Shown piece by piece: positions 10,947 to 24,480 of a stretch of DNA of 64,000 nucleotides. Source of the DNA: Gavia stellata (lineage: Eukaryota; Chordata; Aves; Gaviiformes; Gaviidae); the NCBI RefSeq assembly GCF_030936135.1, contig NC_082619.1, positions 4,405,208-4,469,207 on the forward strand, given 5' to 3'. The number at the start of each line of letters is the position of its first letter. The stretch's first letter is position 1. A model generated the notes under the pieces. The model ran no database searches. It was not told the origin of the DNA and saw only the letters and a program-made list of their open reading frames with translations. The translations under genes and the position numbers were made by a program.

Positions 10947-11052
10947 CTTTCTTTCCGACTTTCTTTCTATGCTGCACCCCTGCTAAAACTGAACAAAATC
11001 TTTCTTTCTGAGTTTCTTTCTATGCTGCATCCCTGGTAAGACTGAACAAAAT
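10947..11052. repeat. 53-bp tandem duplication, two copies
   Basis: Copies at 10947-10999 and 11000-11052 share CTTTCTTTC, TTTCTTTCTATGCTGCA and ACTGAACAAAAT. They differ at a few positions, mostly single transitions or transversions. Confidence 0.9.
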
Positions 11053-12212
11053 CGGGGTTGATTCTTGGCTTTGCCCATCTCCAACTTTTGATAACACATG
11101 GACTCAGCATGGTATGTTCAAACTCAGTTAAAACTGACCCAAAAGATCAGAGGTATGGAATATTACAGGCATTTAAGTCAGGAACACCCAGGTCTGCTAT
11201 GACACCAAACAAAAAATTTTCCAACCAAGTTTCCACGGGGACTTCTGGGGCACAAATGCCATCTGCCTTTTGTGTATTAATCTTCAGAGTACAGTTGGGT
11301 TGTTCTTAAGTTTTGGTGTGCAAGAAGGCCTAAAAGCATTTTATTTCCCTGTGAAATGAAGCGAGATGAAATATCTTGCTTCTTGAACCAATTATTGTGA
11401 AACTGATGAAAACTGTGAGAGTTGGCAGCACTAGGAAGTCACATGTGTGACTGAACACACAATTCAGTAATTACATAGCAAGATTACTGGCAAGAGCATA
11501 AAAAGTTCTAGTTACATAGGCTAAATTTGTTCCTATACTTGTATTTAAATAATGGATCTTTAACCTTTCCTTTGCCTTTAAGTGAAAAAAACCCAGGAAA
11601 AATTACATCCAACATGACACTTCCTCAGCTTTTTCTATTTCTTCAGGACCAACTCTGGTTTCAGAAAAGTCATTCTATTCATGCTCCCTTTCTCAGATCT
11701 GCCTCTTGAGTTGTTAGCATGACCATCCCTCAGCTCCTCAGCTTCTGATATTTAATCAATACTTGCCAAACACTTCTATAAAAGGTATTATCTACTGTGT
11801 GCATGCACATATAGAAAACACCTAGAATTTGGAGGTGGAGTCTTGCAAAGGATTGAGCTCTCCTCCCCTACATGGATCTCTGCATGAATCAATGAGAGTG
11901 AAAGCTCCTTTTCAGCCACATTAGCTGCTTTCTTTAAAGGGAAAATTAATCCAGTTTATCACTGGATTCACTAGTCTCAAAGCTCCATCTGCCAAATACA
12001 ATTATACATTCTGCCTATAATGAATGCCTGCTTTCTCCTACAGCCCACATTGCTGCGGGCTGCCTTCATTAACACGCTGACACTCACTAGATGACCGATC
12101 AATAAGTTTAATTTAAGCACCACAATGCTGAGCATTCACACAACATTTGCAACATTTTCAAAGCCCTCTGCCAGCGGAGCACTGAGGTTTTGCGCACACC
12201 TCACAGGGTAGT

Positions 12213-12230
12213 CTACATTTTAAAATGTAG
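12213..12230. repeat. 18-bp perfect palindrome
   Basis: CTACATTTTAAAATGTAG reads identically on both strands. It is AT-rich and no function is assigned. Confidence 0.7.
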
Positions 12231-15200
12231 TTTTACATTAAAAGCCTTGATCGGGATTTATAAATGACCTTTTGAGTGAGTATAACAAGCATCATTTTCA
12301 TTCCTCTCTGGCTTGGACAGGCTGTTTTTAGGAGAGCTCACACCTTGGTCTGTTCTTGTTGTCCCCAGCAAACATGCTCTTGATTTGAGCATAAACTCAT
12401 CTTCTAAATGGGAGTAAGATCAGGAAGATATCCAGTGAGATAGTGACTGCAAATTTCTAAAGCACCCTTTGTTTTTTCAATCATGCAATCAGAGATAACT
12501 TGGAGCTGATTCACCACTGAACTGATAACCAGATTGTCACGCACATTGCGTACTTTTCCATGACTGTCTGTTATTAAAAAAAAAAAAAAAGTAGTCCTTT
12601 TTGTCCTTATTAGTTCTTTAATAATGCCCACGAACTCACAAGGAAGTCTGTAAGATTCGCAGGTGTTCTAGACAAAACCCTCACTTCATTTTCTTTCCAG
12701 TCATCTATACCTGTACACAGTCAAAAGGAAGCTCAAAACACAGTTTCATAAAAGTACCCAACATATGATGCCAGTTATGGAAATTACCCATGCTAAATCC
12801 AAAGAGAGCTCAATGTGAAGAAACCTCGTGCCTTTCAATAGTTTGGGTAGGGTCTCACTGTAGCAAGCAGCGAAGAAATGGAAATTTACCTTCAGATACG
12901 TGCTGCAATTTACAGTTATATGCCACAGAAAGAAGAAGGAACTAGAGACCATATCTAAGCCCCCTCTAAGCTATTTTAAGTGCTTTATTATTCAACAAAG
13001 AATATATGCCCTCTGAAGTTCTCTTGTATTTGTATAGATGAGACCTAGCAAGAACGGGTGAAAGAAATGAGATTTTGCTCACAGTGCTTTTACCATTTAT
13101 TTCCCACCACCACCAGTTTAAGTTCCGTTTAAATGAGTACTAAAGGAGAGTGTCTGCTTATGGACAACCCCTTACAGCAGCAAACACCTCCATATACTGG
13201 CCAGGACACACATCAGCTAATTTGCAAAAGCAGCTTGCTCCTGGCCAGCACTTTTGCTGTGCTGGATGGGTGTGCAACTGGCCCCATACTTTCCTCCCTT
13301 AAGCCACACGAGGGCAGAGCCTACTCAGAGTAAGGTCTTAAGGGCTGGCTCCAGGAGACAATAGATTAAGACAATAGATGATTTTCCCAGAAGTCGGATC
13401 CAAGAGACTCGCTCAGTGATGCCACATATATGCAGGCTCCGCAGTTCTTACCCAAAACCCACTCTTCCCCTTCCACATCCTGTGTGTGGCTCTTAACACT
13501 GCAAAGAGCAATTGGGGAATTGCTTCTTTCAGCGTTACTCAGGCCTTACTCAGCCCATGTCCCATGACTTCAGAGGGAGGTTGGTTTGTTTTTCCTGCAG
13601 AGCAGAAACCGTAAGCTTATTGCAGCTGCAGCATTTTGAAAGCGTTGGCCGTGGACCTGAAAACAAAAGCGTTGGGTGCAGAGCCAGGCTTGCTGACGCA
13701 CCACAGGCAATGCAATGTTCTGTATTTGGGGGGGAGACCATTGCAATGTTTAAATGTTTGTTCTATTGTTCAGAAGACAATAACTCACCCGATGCCCTGC
13801 AGACAAGGGAGAAATATTATTGTCTTTCATCGCACGCTGATGTTTTAAATATCCAAGAAATACAGAGCAACAAATATTTTAAACAATACCAAAGCTAGCA
13901 CACCTAAACAGGCAATACCCAAAGAGCACAAGCACAGATTTACCACAGGAAGGGGACAAATTGGGTCTGGGCACATAAAGGGATTTTTAGCCCTCTCAAT
14001 AACAGGCCATTCTGCCTTGCATACACAGCAGATTTTAAAGGAAAAAAAAAATGTGGACAAGATCCTGCATCTTTCTCATGCAAAAAATGTCAGTCTTAAA
14101 GTATTTCCCAGAACTCATTTCAACATTTTTAAAGGACTACTGATTTTGAATGTATCCCAGATATTCTAAGAGGGTTTGAATTTCAGAAAAGTCTGCCCTT
14201 TGAAATGGATGTAGAGGGAAGGAACAATCTCCTGTGCAATGCAGCAAGTGCTGAGCAAATCGGGACTGTGTATTTGACCTTATCACAGATTATGACCACC
14301 GAAAGTAGTGTCTTCATGTCTGAATCCTTAATGTGATCACACATGCTTTTATATACATGCTGTTAGAAAGCTCAGTTATTTTCACATCTATCTAACAACA
14401 AGTATATGTATATACACAAATGCACATGTATACCAACATCGTCAAATATACATATCTGCAAGGCACATAAACATACAAGCAGAATCAAAGTGAAAATGAA
14501 TGTTTTGCTGACATTTTTATTTGTAGGCAAATTCATGTGCTAAAAGCTAAAGAGCTTCCACATTTAAATCTTTCATTAGGTTCAGAAGAAGGTTTGAATT
14601 AGGGAGCAATGCTAAATATAGATTATACTTTTTAAAAAGTAATAAGTTGTGCTATATCACTTAACTGCTGAAATTAGGAGGAACAGCCTAGAAAAGTTTC
14701 AGAGAACTGAGATACAAGAAATCCATAATGATGCTTTGTAAGCTTGGCCTAAACCGTACCTACACTAAGTTAATTTAAGATGTGAATATCCAAAAAAGGT
14801 CTTGAAAAATTTCAGTTGTTCCAGGAACTTCTGTGAAGTTTATTCAGCTACACTTTTTATACTTTATTTTGGCTTTTTATCAAAGATGACATTTGCAACA
14901 GACTATTCCAAGACACTGATGTCCAAGGAGACGTAGAAATGCAACGGGTAATTCTTCTGCAATTTGAGACATCCTGTACTAGCACCAGACAGAGGGAAGC
15001 AACTCTGGAAGCGAGTGACTCAAATCTGCTGTGGAGGAAAACTTTCTTCAATACAACAGCAAAAGCAGGAACTCCAGTAGTATCTGTGCACACAGTTTAT
15101 AGCACTGTCTGGACAGTTTCCATTTCACCTGTGATAGGTGCTCTATCTGCTTTTGTTCATTAATATCAAAATGTTTCCTGGATGAAAGTGTGACAGGAAC

Positions 15201-15651
15201 AGTGAATGGCCACTGTTGCCAAGGCACATCACATCCTTTCTGAAAGAAGAACAGTCCCCTACAGACAAGTTTTCTCAAGTGTAACCAATAATTTTCTGGT
15301 CTGATTTTGAGTCCTTTTTGGAATACTCTTCAAAGAATTTTTTTCACATCTGTGTGATTCCACTATCTGAAAATGGGGTCCTTCTGAGAAGACAGTTTTG
15401 GTCCTGTAGTCATCCGAGTAACACACAGATTCTTCTCAAAATCCAGGTAGGCTGTTGGAAGAAAACACCTCAGCGCATCCAACAGTCCCATGCTATAGCT
15501 GGTCTCAACTAGATCTTCAGGCTGAACTGCTTGTCTAAGTACTTCATTTTAGTCAAAATTATCCAAATTAGCAAAAACTTTCTACTTAAACAGTTTAAAT
15601 TTGCCCCAAAAGAATAAATATCCACAGAATTATTCAGGCTTGTAGTGTTCC

Positions 15652-15683
15652 TCTAGCTGAATAATCTTCTAGCTGAATAATCC
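15652..15683. repeat. 16-bp tandem duplication
   Basis: TCTAGCTGAATAATC plus one base is repeated twice without a gap; only the last base differs. Confidence 0.85.
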
Positions 15684-18600
15684 TGCACATTTGACTCACT
15701 TGTTGTTGTGCTAAAAACATTTATCCCACTCAAGAAAGTATTTGAAAACAGAGTATCTGTCTAAATTTGATATATACAAGAATAATATATTTGAGAATTT
15801 AAGAAACAAAAAGCCCAGGACAGCCTGCCATGTTACAACTTTGAACCACTCCTTCATGCCAGGAATTTAAGACATTTCACATTTGTTAGAGTTTGATCTT
15901 GCTACAGTCTTGTAGGAATCTTTTTACGAAGCTTCTTCATGGAAAAGCAAAGGCCTGCCCCCCAGTCTGTCCAGCGGTCATTACAGTGGTAAGGAGCAAA
16001 ATCCGAGCATTTTGCAATAAGGACATTTAGAATTGTAAATGCTTAAATAGGAGGCTGACAACTGCTTTTATGGCCAAAGAATTACATCTTGAGTAAAACT
16101 TTCAGAGATGTTCAAGTGACTTGGAAGCTCAAGTTAGCTAAATGCTAAAGACACTACAGACCCTAGTTCTACGTTAAGTATTTAAGGCTCAGTAGGCTTT
16201 AAAATTAATCTCTCTGTTGAGAAACTAAACATTTTCCTCCCCACTATTACTGTTCAGTAATGATGACCGACACACACATATTAAGGCTTTCATCTCCTCT
16301 TTGACTCTTTTCCCCAGTTTCTGCTGTGGATAAACCAAGACAGTGGATAGCTATGTAGGTTTGTTCCAGATCTGAAAGGAGAACCCACAAGGTCAACACC
16401 CCCTGCTCACCCTCAGACCACACTAGCCCTAACAGTTAGTTACCCTGACGGCATTTTAGGCCAAAATAAATATAAAATGGTGTCTTCTTACAGACAGCTA
16501 TTTTGCATTCTTTGCGCAAGGGAGGAGAAGCTGGGGGCGGCCAAAGTCTCCTAAGGATAATTAACTCAGCCAAGGCTGTGCTCTGGGACATCTGCTTTCT
16601 GTATTCCTTGGCTGGCAGAGACATAAAGGCCAAAGGTCGCCTTCTCCCAAGAGCTCGAGTGCTCCAAGTGACCAAGACCTGGCCCCCAGTGCATGCTGCC
16701 TGCAGCCTGCTCCCCTCCGCCTCCCTTTGATTTCAGGAATTTGGTTGTGAAGCAAAAGCATCTCAAATAAGAAAAATGTGAGCTAACAGTCAGCTCCCGC
16801 AGGAACAGGCTAGCTGCATTAAAATAAAGAGGTCAGCCTATCCCCATCCATATCCACACAGCATTGCAGAGGTTCTCTGTAATTGGAACCACATGTGCTT
16901 GGGGCTGAGGTTTGAGGAGGCTGTTAAAACAGAAAGCAAAGGGGAAGAGTTCTGCATGTTGCCGAGTTTCCAAGTGGTGACGTGAAGCATTTGGAATTGA
17001 AACTGCCGAGGAGCTAGGAAGGCCCAAAGAGAACAGAAAAAGCAACGTTTCACAAAGCAAAGCCTTCGATTTTGAGAGGTTTGCAACAGCTAAGGAAGAG
17101 TGCAGGAGGGGGCTAGAATTTGGCTGGCGATACACAGGCTCCTACCAACAGAAATACCACCAGCTGCAGAAGCATGGGCAGTTGGCCACCAATCCTTCCC
17201 TGGGCAGTCTTGGATGAGCCAGGAAAGCGATCTGTGGGATAGCTGTTACCAGCACAGTGGCAGTGCACATGATGTGTGCTAAATGTACTAAGTCTTCACA
17301 CCGCCCCTAGGCACAAATGAGGTGGTCCGCCCAGTGCGGGTCTGGGTCTCACAAACGGCCCCAGCAGCAAGGATGCAGTATTCCCTGGGGAAAACTCAGG
17401 GTTTCTCTAGTAGATTAAAGACAGATGAAAAACTGATCCTGCAGGCCCCAGTAGCCACCTGCAATCTAAAGATCTTACCTATACATTCCTAGAATCAAGA
17501 GGTAAAATTCTGTCCCTGAAAATGCCAGTAGGAAGTTTGCCTTCAGCACCAACACACACGATTGACTCCAAAGCCTGGAGAGACTTTGGAATATTGGGAA
17601 AAAATTGAAGCTTTCCATTAGCTGAGTATCTTCACAGGCAGCCAGCAGCTATGTAGGTACTGTGGCTGTCCTTTTTCTCATTGCATTTTAAAGTCAAGTG
17701 CAAGTAGGAGATTCTGGGTTTACATCCCTGGAGACCAGAGAACAGAAAACAAGGCATCAGAACTGCATCTTCCTATTTAATGGTTCACAGAGTGTTTGTA
17801 CAGAGGAATGTGTGAAGTCCCTTAGCCTTTAGTCCAGGCAATTTTATCAGTATGGTCCAGGTGTCTTCTGTTTACAGTAACACAGCTCAGCTAAGCCTTT
17901 CAGTAATGCAGCTGGTGATTTCAAGCTGGGTGGACTAGATCTGTACAGAGACCTTGTCAGTACATATCACAGATTCCTTGAGGGCTGAAGCACCTATGGC
18001 TGTCTGATATTCCCTTTCTCTGCAAGCATCTCTGGGCTGCTTTGTGTACCTTACTAAGCTTTGTATTGAGGAAAGCAAGAACAAGACATTCCACCCCTAA
18101 ACATCATAAATTTCACTCCTTTTGCCTGGTTTCAAATGAGGCTTGAAAACATGACAAGATAGATGGTTTCAGTAATAGTTTCTAGGGTGTCTTCTGTCTG
18201 AGAAGTATGCTTAGGCCCCAGTCTTCCAGTGAGCCTATTGTTGCTGTCAGTTCACAGACATGAAAATGAAGGCACACAGAAATGAAGCTATCTGCCCAAG
18301 GCAGAATCCAGAATACAAACCAAGAGAGACAGCAACAAAACTGTTTTCAAAATAGTATTTGTCCATCAGATCTTTCTTCACTAATTTCAAAATCCAAGGA
18401 GTAAGTTGCATCAGCTGAGGTAACTCTCAAAATCAGAGAGAGAGAGGAAGAGACTTGAGGGGTTGATAAAGATTCCCAACAAAACCATTCTTGTACTGAG
18501 GATTCCCTATCCTTATCTTTTTCCTTAGCATCAAAGCTTAAGATGTTAACCAGAAAGCACGGAACTGATTGTGCTTTTCTGCTGCTTTTTATCATAGAAG

Positions 18601-21600
18601 TTCAACTTGTTTTAAGCTTGCCAAAAAAGGTACCAAGAAACCTGGAAGGTATTCACAAGTAAACTACATGCCTTTCTACATCTTTCTCTCACAGAGTTTT
18701 TCAAAGTTTGATGTAGTTTTAAGGTATAGGCTTCAGTCGCTATTCAGCACATCCACGTTACCTCAATGAGATGTTCAGTTGCATACTCATAATTGCACAT
18801 AACATGGTATGACATCTCACTTTTCCACTACAAGCACTACTAATATGGTACAAAATGAATGCCTAATGTATTAGCACTCTGTCACTTTTCATATTCACTC
18901 AATCTCAAATCCTCAGCTACAGCCTACCCTAGAGCAGAAAATGAACAGCAGCAGCAGCTCCTCCCCATCACCCCCATAAGTCTTGTGAAAGAGATACATT
19001 AAACTCGGCAGCACTTCTGGGATGAATACAAGGTGCAGTCTTCTGGTCTGAGCACAGGACCAGGAACAACAGCAGCTCGACTCTAGAAGAGTTATGGTTA
19101 CAGATACTGTCTACCCAGCTGTCTGCAGCCTCTATTTCTCACCAATGTGATAGTAGTTAGGATCAATTACTTTGTATTTGCTGAACCCATCAGAGGTTAG
19201 AAAAATTAAAGAAACCTCATTCTCTTAATCTTCATCCTTGCACTGGCTTCAGTATGAACCAGAAGGAAGAAAAAAGGAGGATCAGGTTCTTAATTATCTT
19301 ATCACTACGATTCAACTCCCTCCCTGCATCTTTCCTAGAGTTTGGCACAACAGCATACCAGCTGCAAGCAGACTGAAAACAGATACATCTTTTCTCTCTT
19401 TTTTTCCACTGTTACCAGGAGTTATGGCATCTGGACACGTATACTAAGGTCTCAGACGAGTAGAGGCGGAGCTCTGTAAATCCCACTTTCTGAATCAGAC
19501 CTACAAATTGAGCAAATGGGGATTACCGAGGAATGCAAACCCCACTGTAAATGCTGGAAGAGATGCCTGCCAACTGTATTTTAGGAAGCTGGCATCACGC
19601 GGACAATTCACTACATCTCTACGCACTGAATATTAGTTTGCATTGTACTGAAGAAAGTCTGATATTGCATTTGGTGAGGTCCTGTGCTCAAAAGGATCCC
19701 GAGGTTCTTCCCAGGAACATTTACAAACCAAAGACTAGACTGAATACTATACTCGTGAGAACTTGCATTGACTTTAAGAAAGACAAGCATAATTTGGAAA
19801 GCATTCTCCCTTCAGAGAGACAATTTTCCAAAGTGGAGCACAACAGCTATTTTAACTGACAGCAACACTGCACAGCTGCTGCAACTGATTCTGAAGTTAA
19901 CAAAAGGACTGAAGAGTCAGACACAGGAAATAAGGAAATGTTATTCAACACAAACTATGATCGATTCCTGCATATATGTATATATTTTTTTTTCCAGTGA
20001 CTGTCAGGAGCGCAGCTGAACCTAAGGCATTCTTGTGCACTGACGATAGCCAGAGATGAAGTCTGAGGAGGATTCCACTACCCACAGGATTACAGTTTGT
20101 GAGCTGAGGGCCAAATCCCAACTTCTGGATCCATTCCACTTGACAACAGCCTACAATCCTAAAAAGGACAGGACTATAAAATAAAGTTACATTAATGAAG
20201 TTGGTTAAGTGCAGCAACAATGCTGCAACCTAAGAAAAAACATAAGAAAATTAATTACTCAATTTTTTTGCTTCTGTGAAAGTTTTGGAACATTTAAAAA
20301 CATGTAGAAAAGCATATTGTTCATTAGTTTTCAACTGTCTACTATTTACTTATAAACCTGTGTTGTTTCTTTTTTAATCTTAGTGTAGATTTATCAAAAC
20401 CCGTCTTTAAAAGTTCAAAGCATGAATTAAGTTACCATGTAAGATGCTTGGAAAAGGCATAAGGACTAAAACAGAAAGCAGATCCATTTCACTTCCCTCA
20501 GAAACAGAAGCATGCTTAAAGTACTGACTTTTCAAATCTTATTTTAACTGGCTTTCAAATATGCAGGTGGAAAGACTAAAACAAAGCTTCAGTATTACTT
20601 GAGCTAAATAAAACCTGCAAACTGTTGGGGGGACAACAGGGAGGATACTATTCCAGAGTTAAACAGCTCAGAATCTATCAGAGCTGAACCGCACTGAACT
20701 ACTTCATTTCTAATGGTCATGTATCAACAAACTGCCTCTGCAATAGGAATGAGATTGGTAGGGAAGCAGATTTTCTTTTCTGCTCACCGCAGGGCTTCAA
20801 TGCCAGCAGCTGAAATGCGTGTTACATACATTTTGCATGTTTGCAAATACCAAAGCAACAAAATCTGCAAAAGCCTAGGGCCATTGCTAGGGGAAATCCT
20901 GAATGAGAACATGCAAGCATCATGCCTGCCAAATATTGCTATGACCTTTGCTCAAAAGAGCAATCTAGTTCTCCTCTGGCACATGTCCCTTTCCGAAAAT
21001 GAGGGATGCCCCAAGTAAGACTGGAGAGGCAGAGCCCTTTGTAAAAACAGGCATTGGGTATCAGCCTTCTGAGAGGGGAAAAAAAAAAAAAGCCCTGTCT
21101 GAGAGCTACAGTACATCATCGAGCTCTGGTGAGCAAGCACAATGTTTCCGAGATACTGAACAGGAAGAGGGGTTTGGAGCAGGGAGGAGGGTAAAAATGG
21201 GATTCAGGCAACAGTTGAACAAATCTGCTAATTGGATGTGAAAAGGTCAGGCATCTTATCAAGAAACATACTGTAAAGGTCAGGTGAAGTATACAGAAGT
21301 AAGCCTAGGAGGAATGGGTAGCACACATGCCCAGCTCCACCATTGGGACTCTGAATTTCCACCCTCCTTTTCAGTTTATCTAAGAGGTCTGACCAACTGA
21401 AAAGCATCACTGAACTTTTCCTGCGTTCTTATTCAGACTGAAGTCCCTACCACAACTTGACCAACTGATTTCCTCAACATCATGAAGTGTTTCTATCAAC
21501 ATCCCTGACTTACCATAAAGCAGGAGATGTTGAAGAAATAATGTAGTGTGTTGGAGAAAAGGCTAGTTTTTGAGAACAAAAAAGACTACACTACATTATC

Positions 21601-21756
21601 CCTATCTTGTGAACAGCTGTATTTTGGATTTTGTTGTGATCAACATGTGCATGCATCATCTTTCACAGCCACTTTTAAAACTGTGTTAAGGACAACAGAT
21701 GATATCCATAGCAGCTTACCATAAACTCCTGATATATCAGTTTCATCAGAACTGCT

Positions 21757-22080
21757 TTAGAACCACAGAATAGTGGAGGTCAGAAGGGACCTCCAGAGAT
21801 AATCTAATCCAATGCCCTGCTCCAAGCAGACACTCCAGTCCTTTAATCATCTTTGTGGCCCTTAGCTAGACTCATTCCAGTATTTTTGTCTTATACTGGG
21901 GAGCCCACATACTTCACATATGATCTCACCAGTGCTGAGTAGAGATGAAGGATCACCTCCCTTGACCTGCTACCTACACTCTTCCGAAGGCAACCCAGGA
22001 TGCTGCTGGCCGCCTTTGCCACAAGAGCACATGGCTGGCTCACGTTCACCTTGTTGTCCCGCAGAACCCCAGGTATTTTA
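21757..22080 (-). mobile_element. CR1 retrotransposon fragment, minus orientation
   Basis: Begins with the inverted CR1 3' end (CACAGAATAGTGGAGGTCAG, AGGGACCTCCAGAGATAATC, CCAATGCCCTGCTCCAAGCAG). It continues through the CR1 3' region (CAGTGCTGAGTAGAG, GGATCACCTCCCTTGACCTGC, GGATGCTGCTGGCC, TTGTTGTCCCGCAGAACCCC). Several substitutions mark it as an old copy. Open frames crossing it are retrotransposon debris. Confidence 0.88.
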
Positions 22081-22454
22081 GCTGCAAAGGGGAAAACATA
22101 CAAGCTACAGGATGCCAGGATTCCAGAGCTAGTGCAGGGATTCAGGTGTTCCATGGAAACAAGGATCTCAGTGCGTCTGTACAGTCTGACGAGAAGCGAT
22201 GAAGGAAAAACTTCTACTGAATGATTTGGGAGACTTGGCAGTGGGGAGTTCTCAGGAAATTAATCTAAACTTCCTGGTAGGAAAGCTCAAGCTAGAAAAG
22301 GACCTCAAGCCCTGATGCAGAAGTTAGGTTTCCTGGACAAGCTGCAGCTTCTCTGTGCCTCACTTCTGTCCTTTTCAATTTATGTAAGAAAACCTGCATG
22401 CCTCAGGGATGCATATGTAAAGCTTAGAGAGGGAACAACAAAATTATAGAGAAA

Positions 22455-22712
22455 TCAGAGCCAGACTTCTCAGAGGTGCACAACGAGTAGATAAGAGACA
22501 ATAGACAAGTTCTAAAAAGGGGAATTTTAGTGAGATATTAGGAAACAAAATTCACTATGAGAACAGTCAGCCACTGGAACACAGGCTCACAGATTGTGCA
22601 ATCAGCATCCTTGGAGCTATTCAAAACTGGACTGGCTGAAACCCGGACCAGCCTGACTTAAGCTGCCCCTGCTTTAAGCCAGAGACCTCCAGAAACCCCT
22701 TCCAATCCAAGC
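22455..22712 (+). mobile_element. CR1 retrotransposon fragment, plus orientation, old
   Basis: Follows the CR1 3' pattern with many changes: GACTTCTCAGAGGTGCACAAC, GAGATATTAGGAAACAAAATTC, CACTGGAACACAGGCTCACAG, ATCCTTGGAGCTATTCAAAAC, then AGACCTCCAGAAACCCCTTCC. It lies about 375 bp from a CR1 copy in the opposite orientation, so they are separate insertions. Confidence 0.75.
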
Positions 22713-24339
22713 TTTAAGTCTTACAGCAGGTCAAGGAGAGACCCATGAGACTCAAGTCCCACCACCTAAGACTGAGGCCTTCCTGCTTCCCTGCAACTTC
22801 TACACTGCCCGGAAAAAAGCATACAATGCTCCTCTCCCACTGCTGCCTTGGCTACAGTGAAGTTCTCGAGTGCCACAGTTTGGTTTCGGCAGCCATGACA
22901 CACAAACTGTGTACACAGCTGCTAGATCGAGGTGGTGGGCTCTTCGATGATTAAGTCCATTGTAATGTCTGGCAGCCATCTGTCAGCCACATTTACAGTA
23001 AACCCCAGCTCTCCTAGCATGTGTGGTCTGTGGGGATAACTGAGCACATAATTTATTTGATAAATTCAACCTTTTTTTACTGCTGACAGTATCTGTGAGC
23101 AGGTCACAGCTGTCTCCAGTTTCACTCCAGTACCAGCTTTTTTTCTCTCTACATGATGGAAAAAAAACAAGCTCTTGTAACTGATCAGATACATCACCTG
23201 ATATTTTTTCTTGATTGCCTGAACTTGCAAGTAAGGGCATATATATTTAACATTGGGTTTTCCCCAATATTTACTCAGGCAACACTGAAATTTATTTCAA
23301 AGAGCCAGAAAAATAACTGAATCATTAACTGACCACAGAAGGTTGCACAAAAAGGGGCAAAGCAAATGTGCTAAGATAAAACATTAATATTTGCAAAGTA
23401 CTTTACATTATCCAGCAATGCTCTGATTTGTGGAATTGAAGCAAGAACTGGGGAGCTCAAACACTCCAGTTTGCTTCCTTTGTCTCCATACCCTATTGGT
23501 GATCCTGGAAATGCATATAAACCCAGGTTTACAGTGAAGTACCCTCTCTGCAAAAGCCAAAAAATATGCTTTCCTGCAAGTTGAAATCAACTTTTTATAT
23601 TATTGCTATTCAATGTTCCAGTGGGTTAATTTTGTCTTCAAAAATTCCCAATGTTCTTGAGCTAAAATTGACACAAAAAGCCGCCAAAACATTTGGCTAG
23701 TTTCTGCAGTACTCATGGGTTTTTGCTGGTTTGGCTTCTCTAGGAAAACCTATTTTCTCTAATAGGAGCTGACACAGCTTCTCCCCCCGCCCCTGCTTTA
23801 AGGCGGCGTTTTCAGTCAGAAGTAAGACTAGGTAAAAACACTGTCTGTCTAAACTGAGCACTCCGGTCTTTCTCTGTCTCCCCCAAGCTGCTGTTCACCC
23901 TCATACCCTTCACTGAGGGCGTGCACAGCTGCAGGTCTTCAGCACCTCTGCAACCAGCCATCAAAAAATCGCAACTGTAACTTGTTTGTACTTTACCCTG
24001 CACATCCAGAACTTGTAGATAATCCAGCCTGTCTATTACTCCTCTGGGTCTTGGATATAACCAAAGAGAAATAGGAAAGTGTAAAGAAAAGGAAATAGTA
24101 TAGTCAATATAGTCTATCACTCACTTTTTTTGAAGCCTTATGGACTTCATCCAGTGTCAGTCAATTAACTAGGTTCATATTGCATAAGCAAAAACATCCT
24201 TAACATTACCTTTCCCCACTGCTGCCCCACAGTGTGACTTGTCCACATTTTGCAATTAAAAGGACAAAATCATGACTCTCCCATTGACCCTTGCATGCCA
24301 AGATCTCGTTGTTCTTTTCACAGCCCCATAATGAAGCTC

Positions 24340-24480
24340 TTAAGTATCATTGTTTTCAGTTTGCAAAGGAAAAAGCAGATACTGAAAGCTCAGTTTGCCC
24401 ATGGGTAACTAGGGACACAACAAGACTGCCCAAGGTCACAAGGGATCAGTGGCAAAGTTGGGAGTAAGATCTACAATTCA
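24340..24480 (-). repeat. MIR-like ancient SINE relic
   Basis: CAGTTTGCAAAGGAAAAAGC and later GACTGCCCAAGGTCACAAGG, ATCAGTGGCAAAGTTGGGAG follow the order of an inverted MIR element (TTTACAGATGAGGAAA, then TGCCCAAGGTCACAC, then GTGGCAGAGCTGGGA). Strongly diverged. Confidence 0.45.

Larger units (their letters stand above)
10188..21756. other. Non-coding sequence, probable CLMP intron 1 (first part)
   Basis: No conserved exon is recognised. Small tandem duplications lie at 10947-11052 and 15652-15683, and an 18-bp perfect palindrome at 12213-12230. A modestly GC-richer stretch at about 16480-17400 includes GGGGGCGG near 16535. Open frames here are short and show no recognisable protein. The plus strand is A/C-biased, as expected for the non-template side of a minus-strand transcript. 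Confidence 0.5.

Noticed and set aside
16480..17400. GC-richer patch with GGGGGCGG as the CLMP promoter
   Set aside because: CpG pairs are sparse, and no signal-peptide exon with a donor was found beside it.
21891..22154. 87-codon minus-strand frame with ALVRSYVKY-like end
   Set aside because: It lies on an old CR1 fragment; the similarity is to the element, and the frame is not a host gene.
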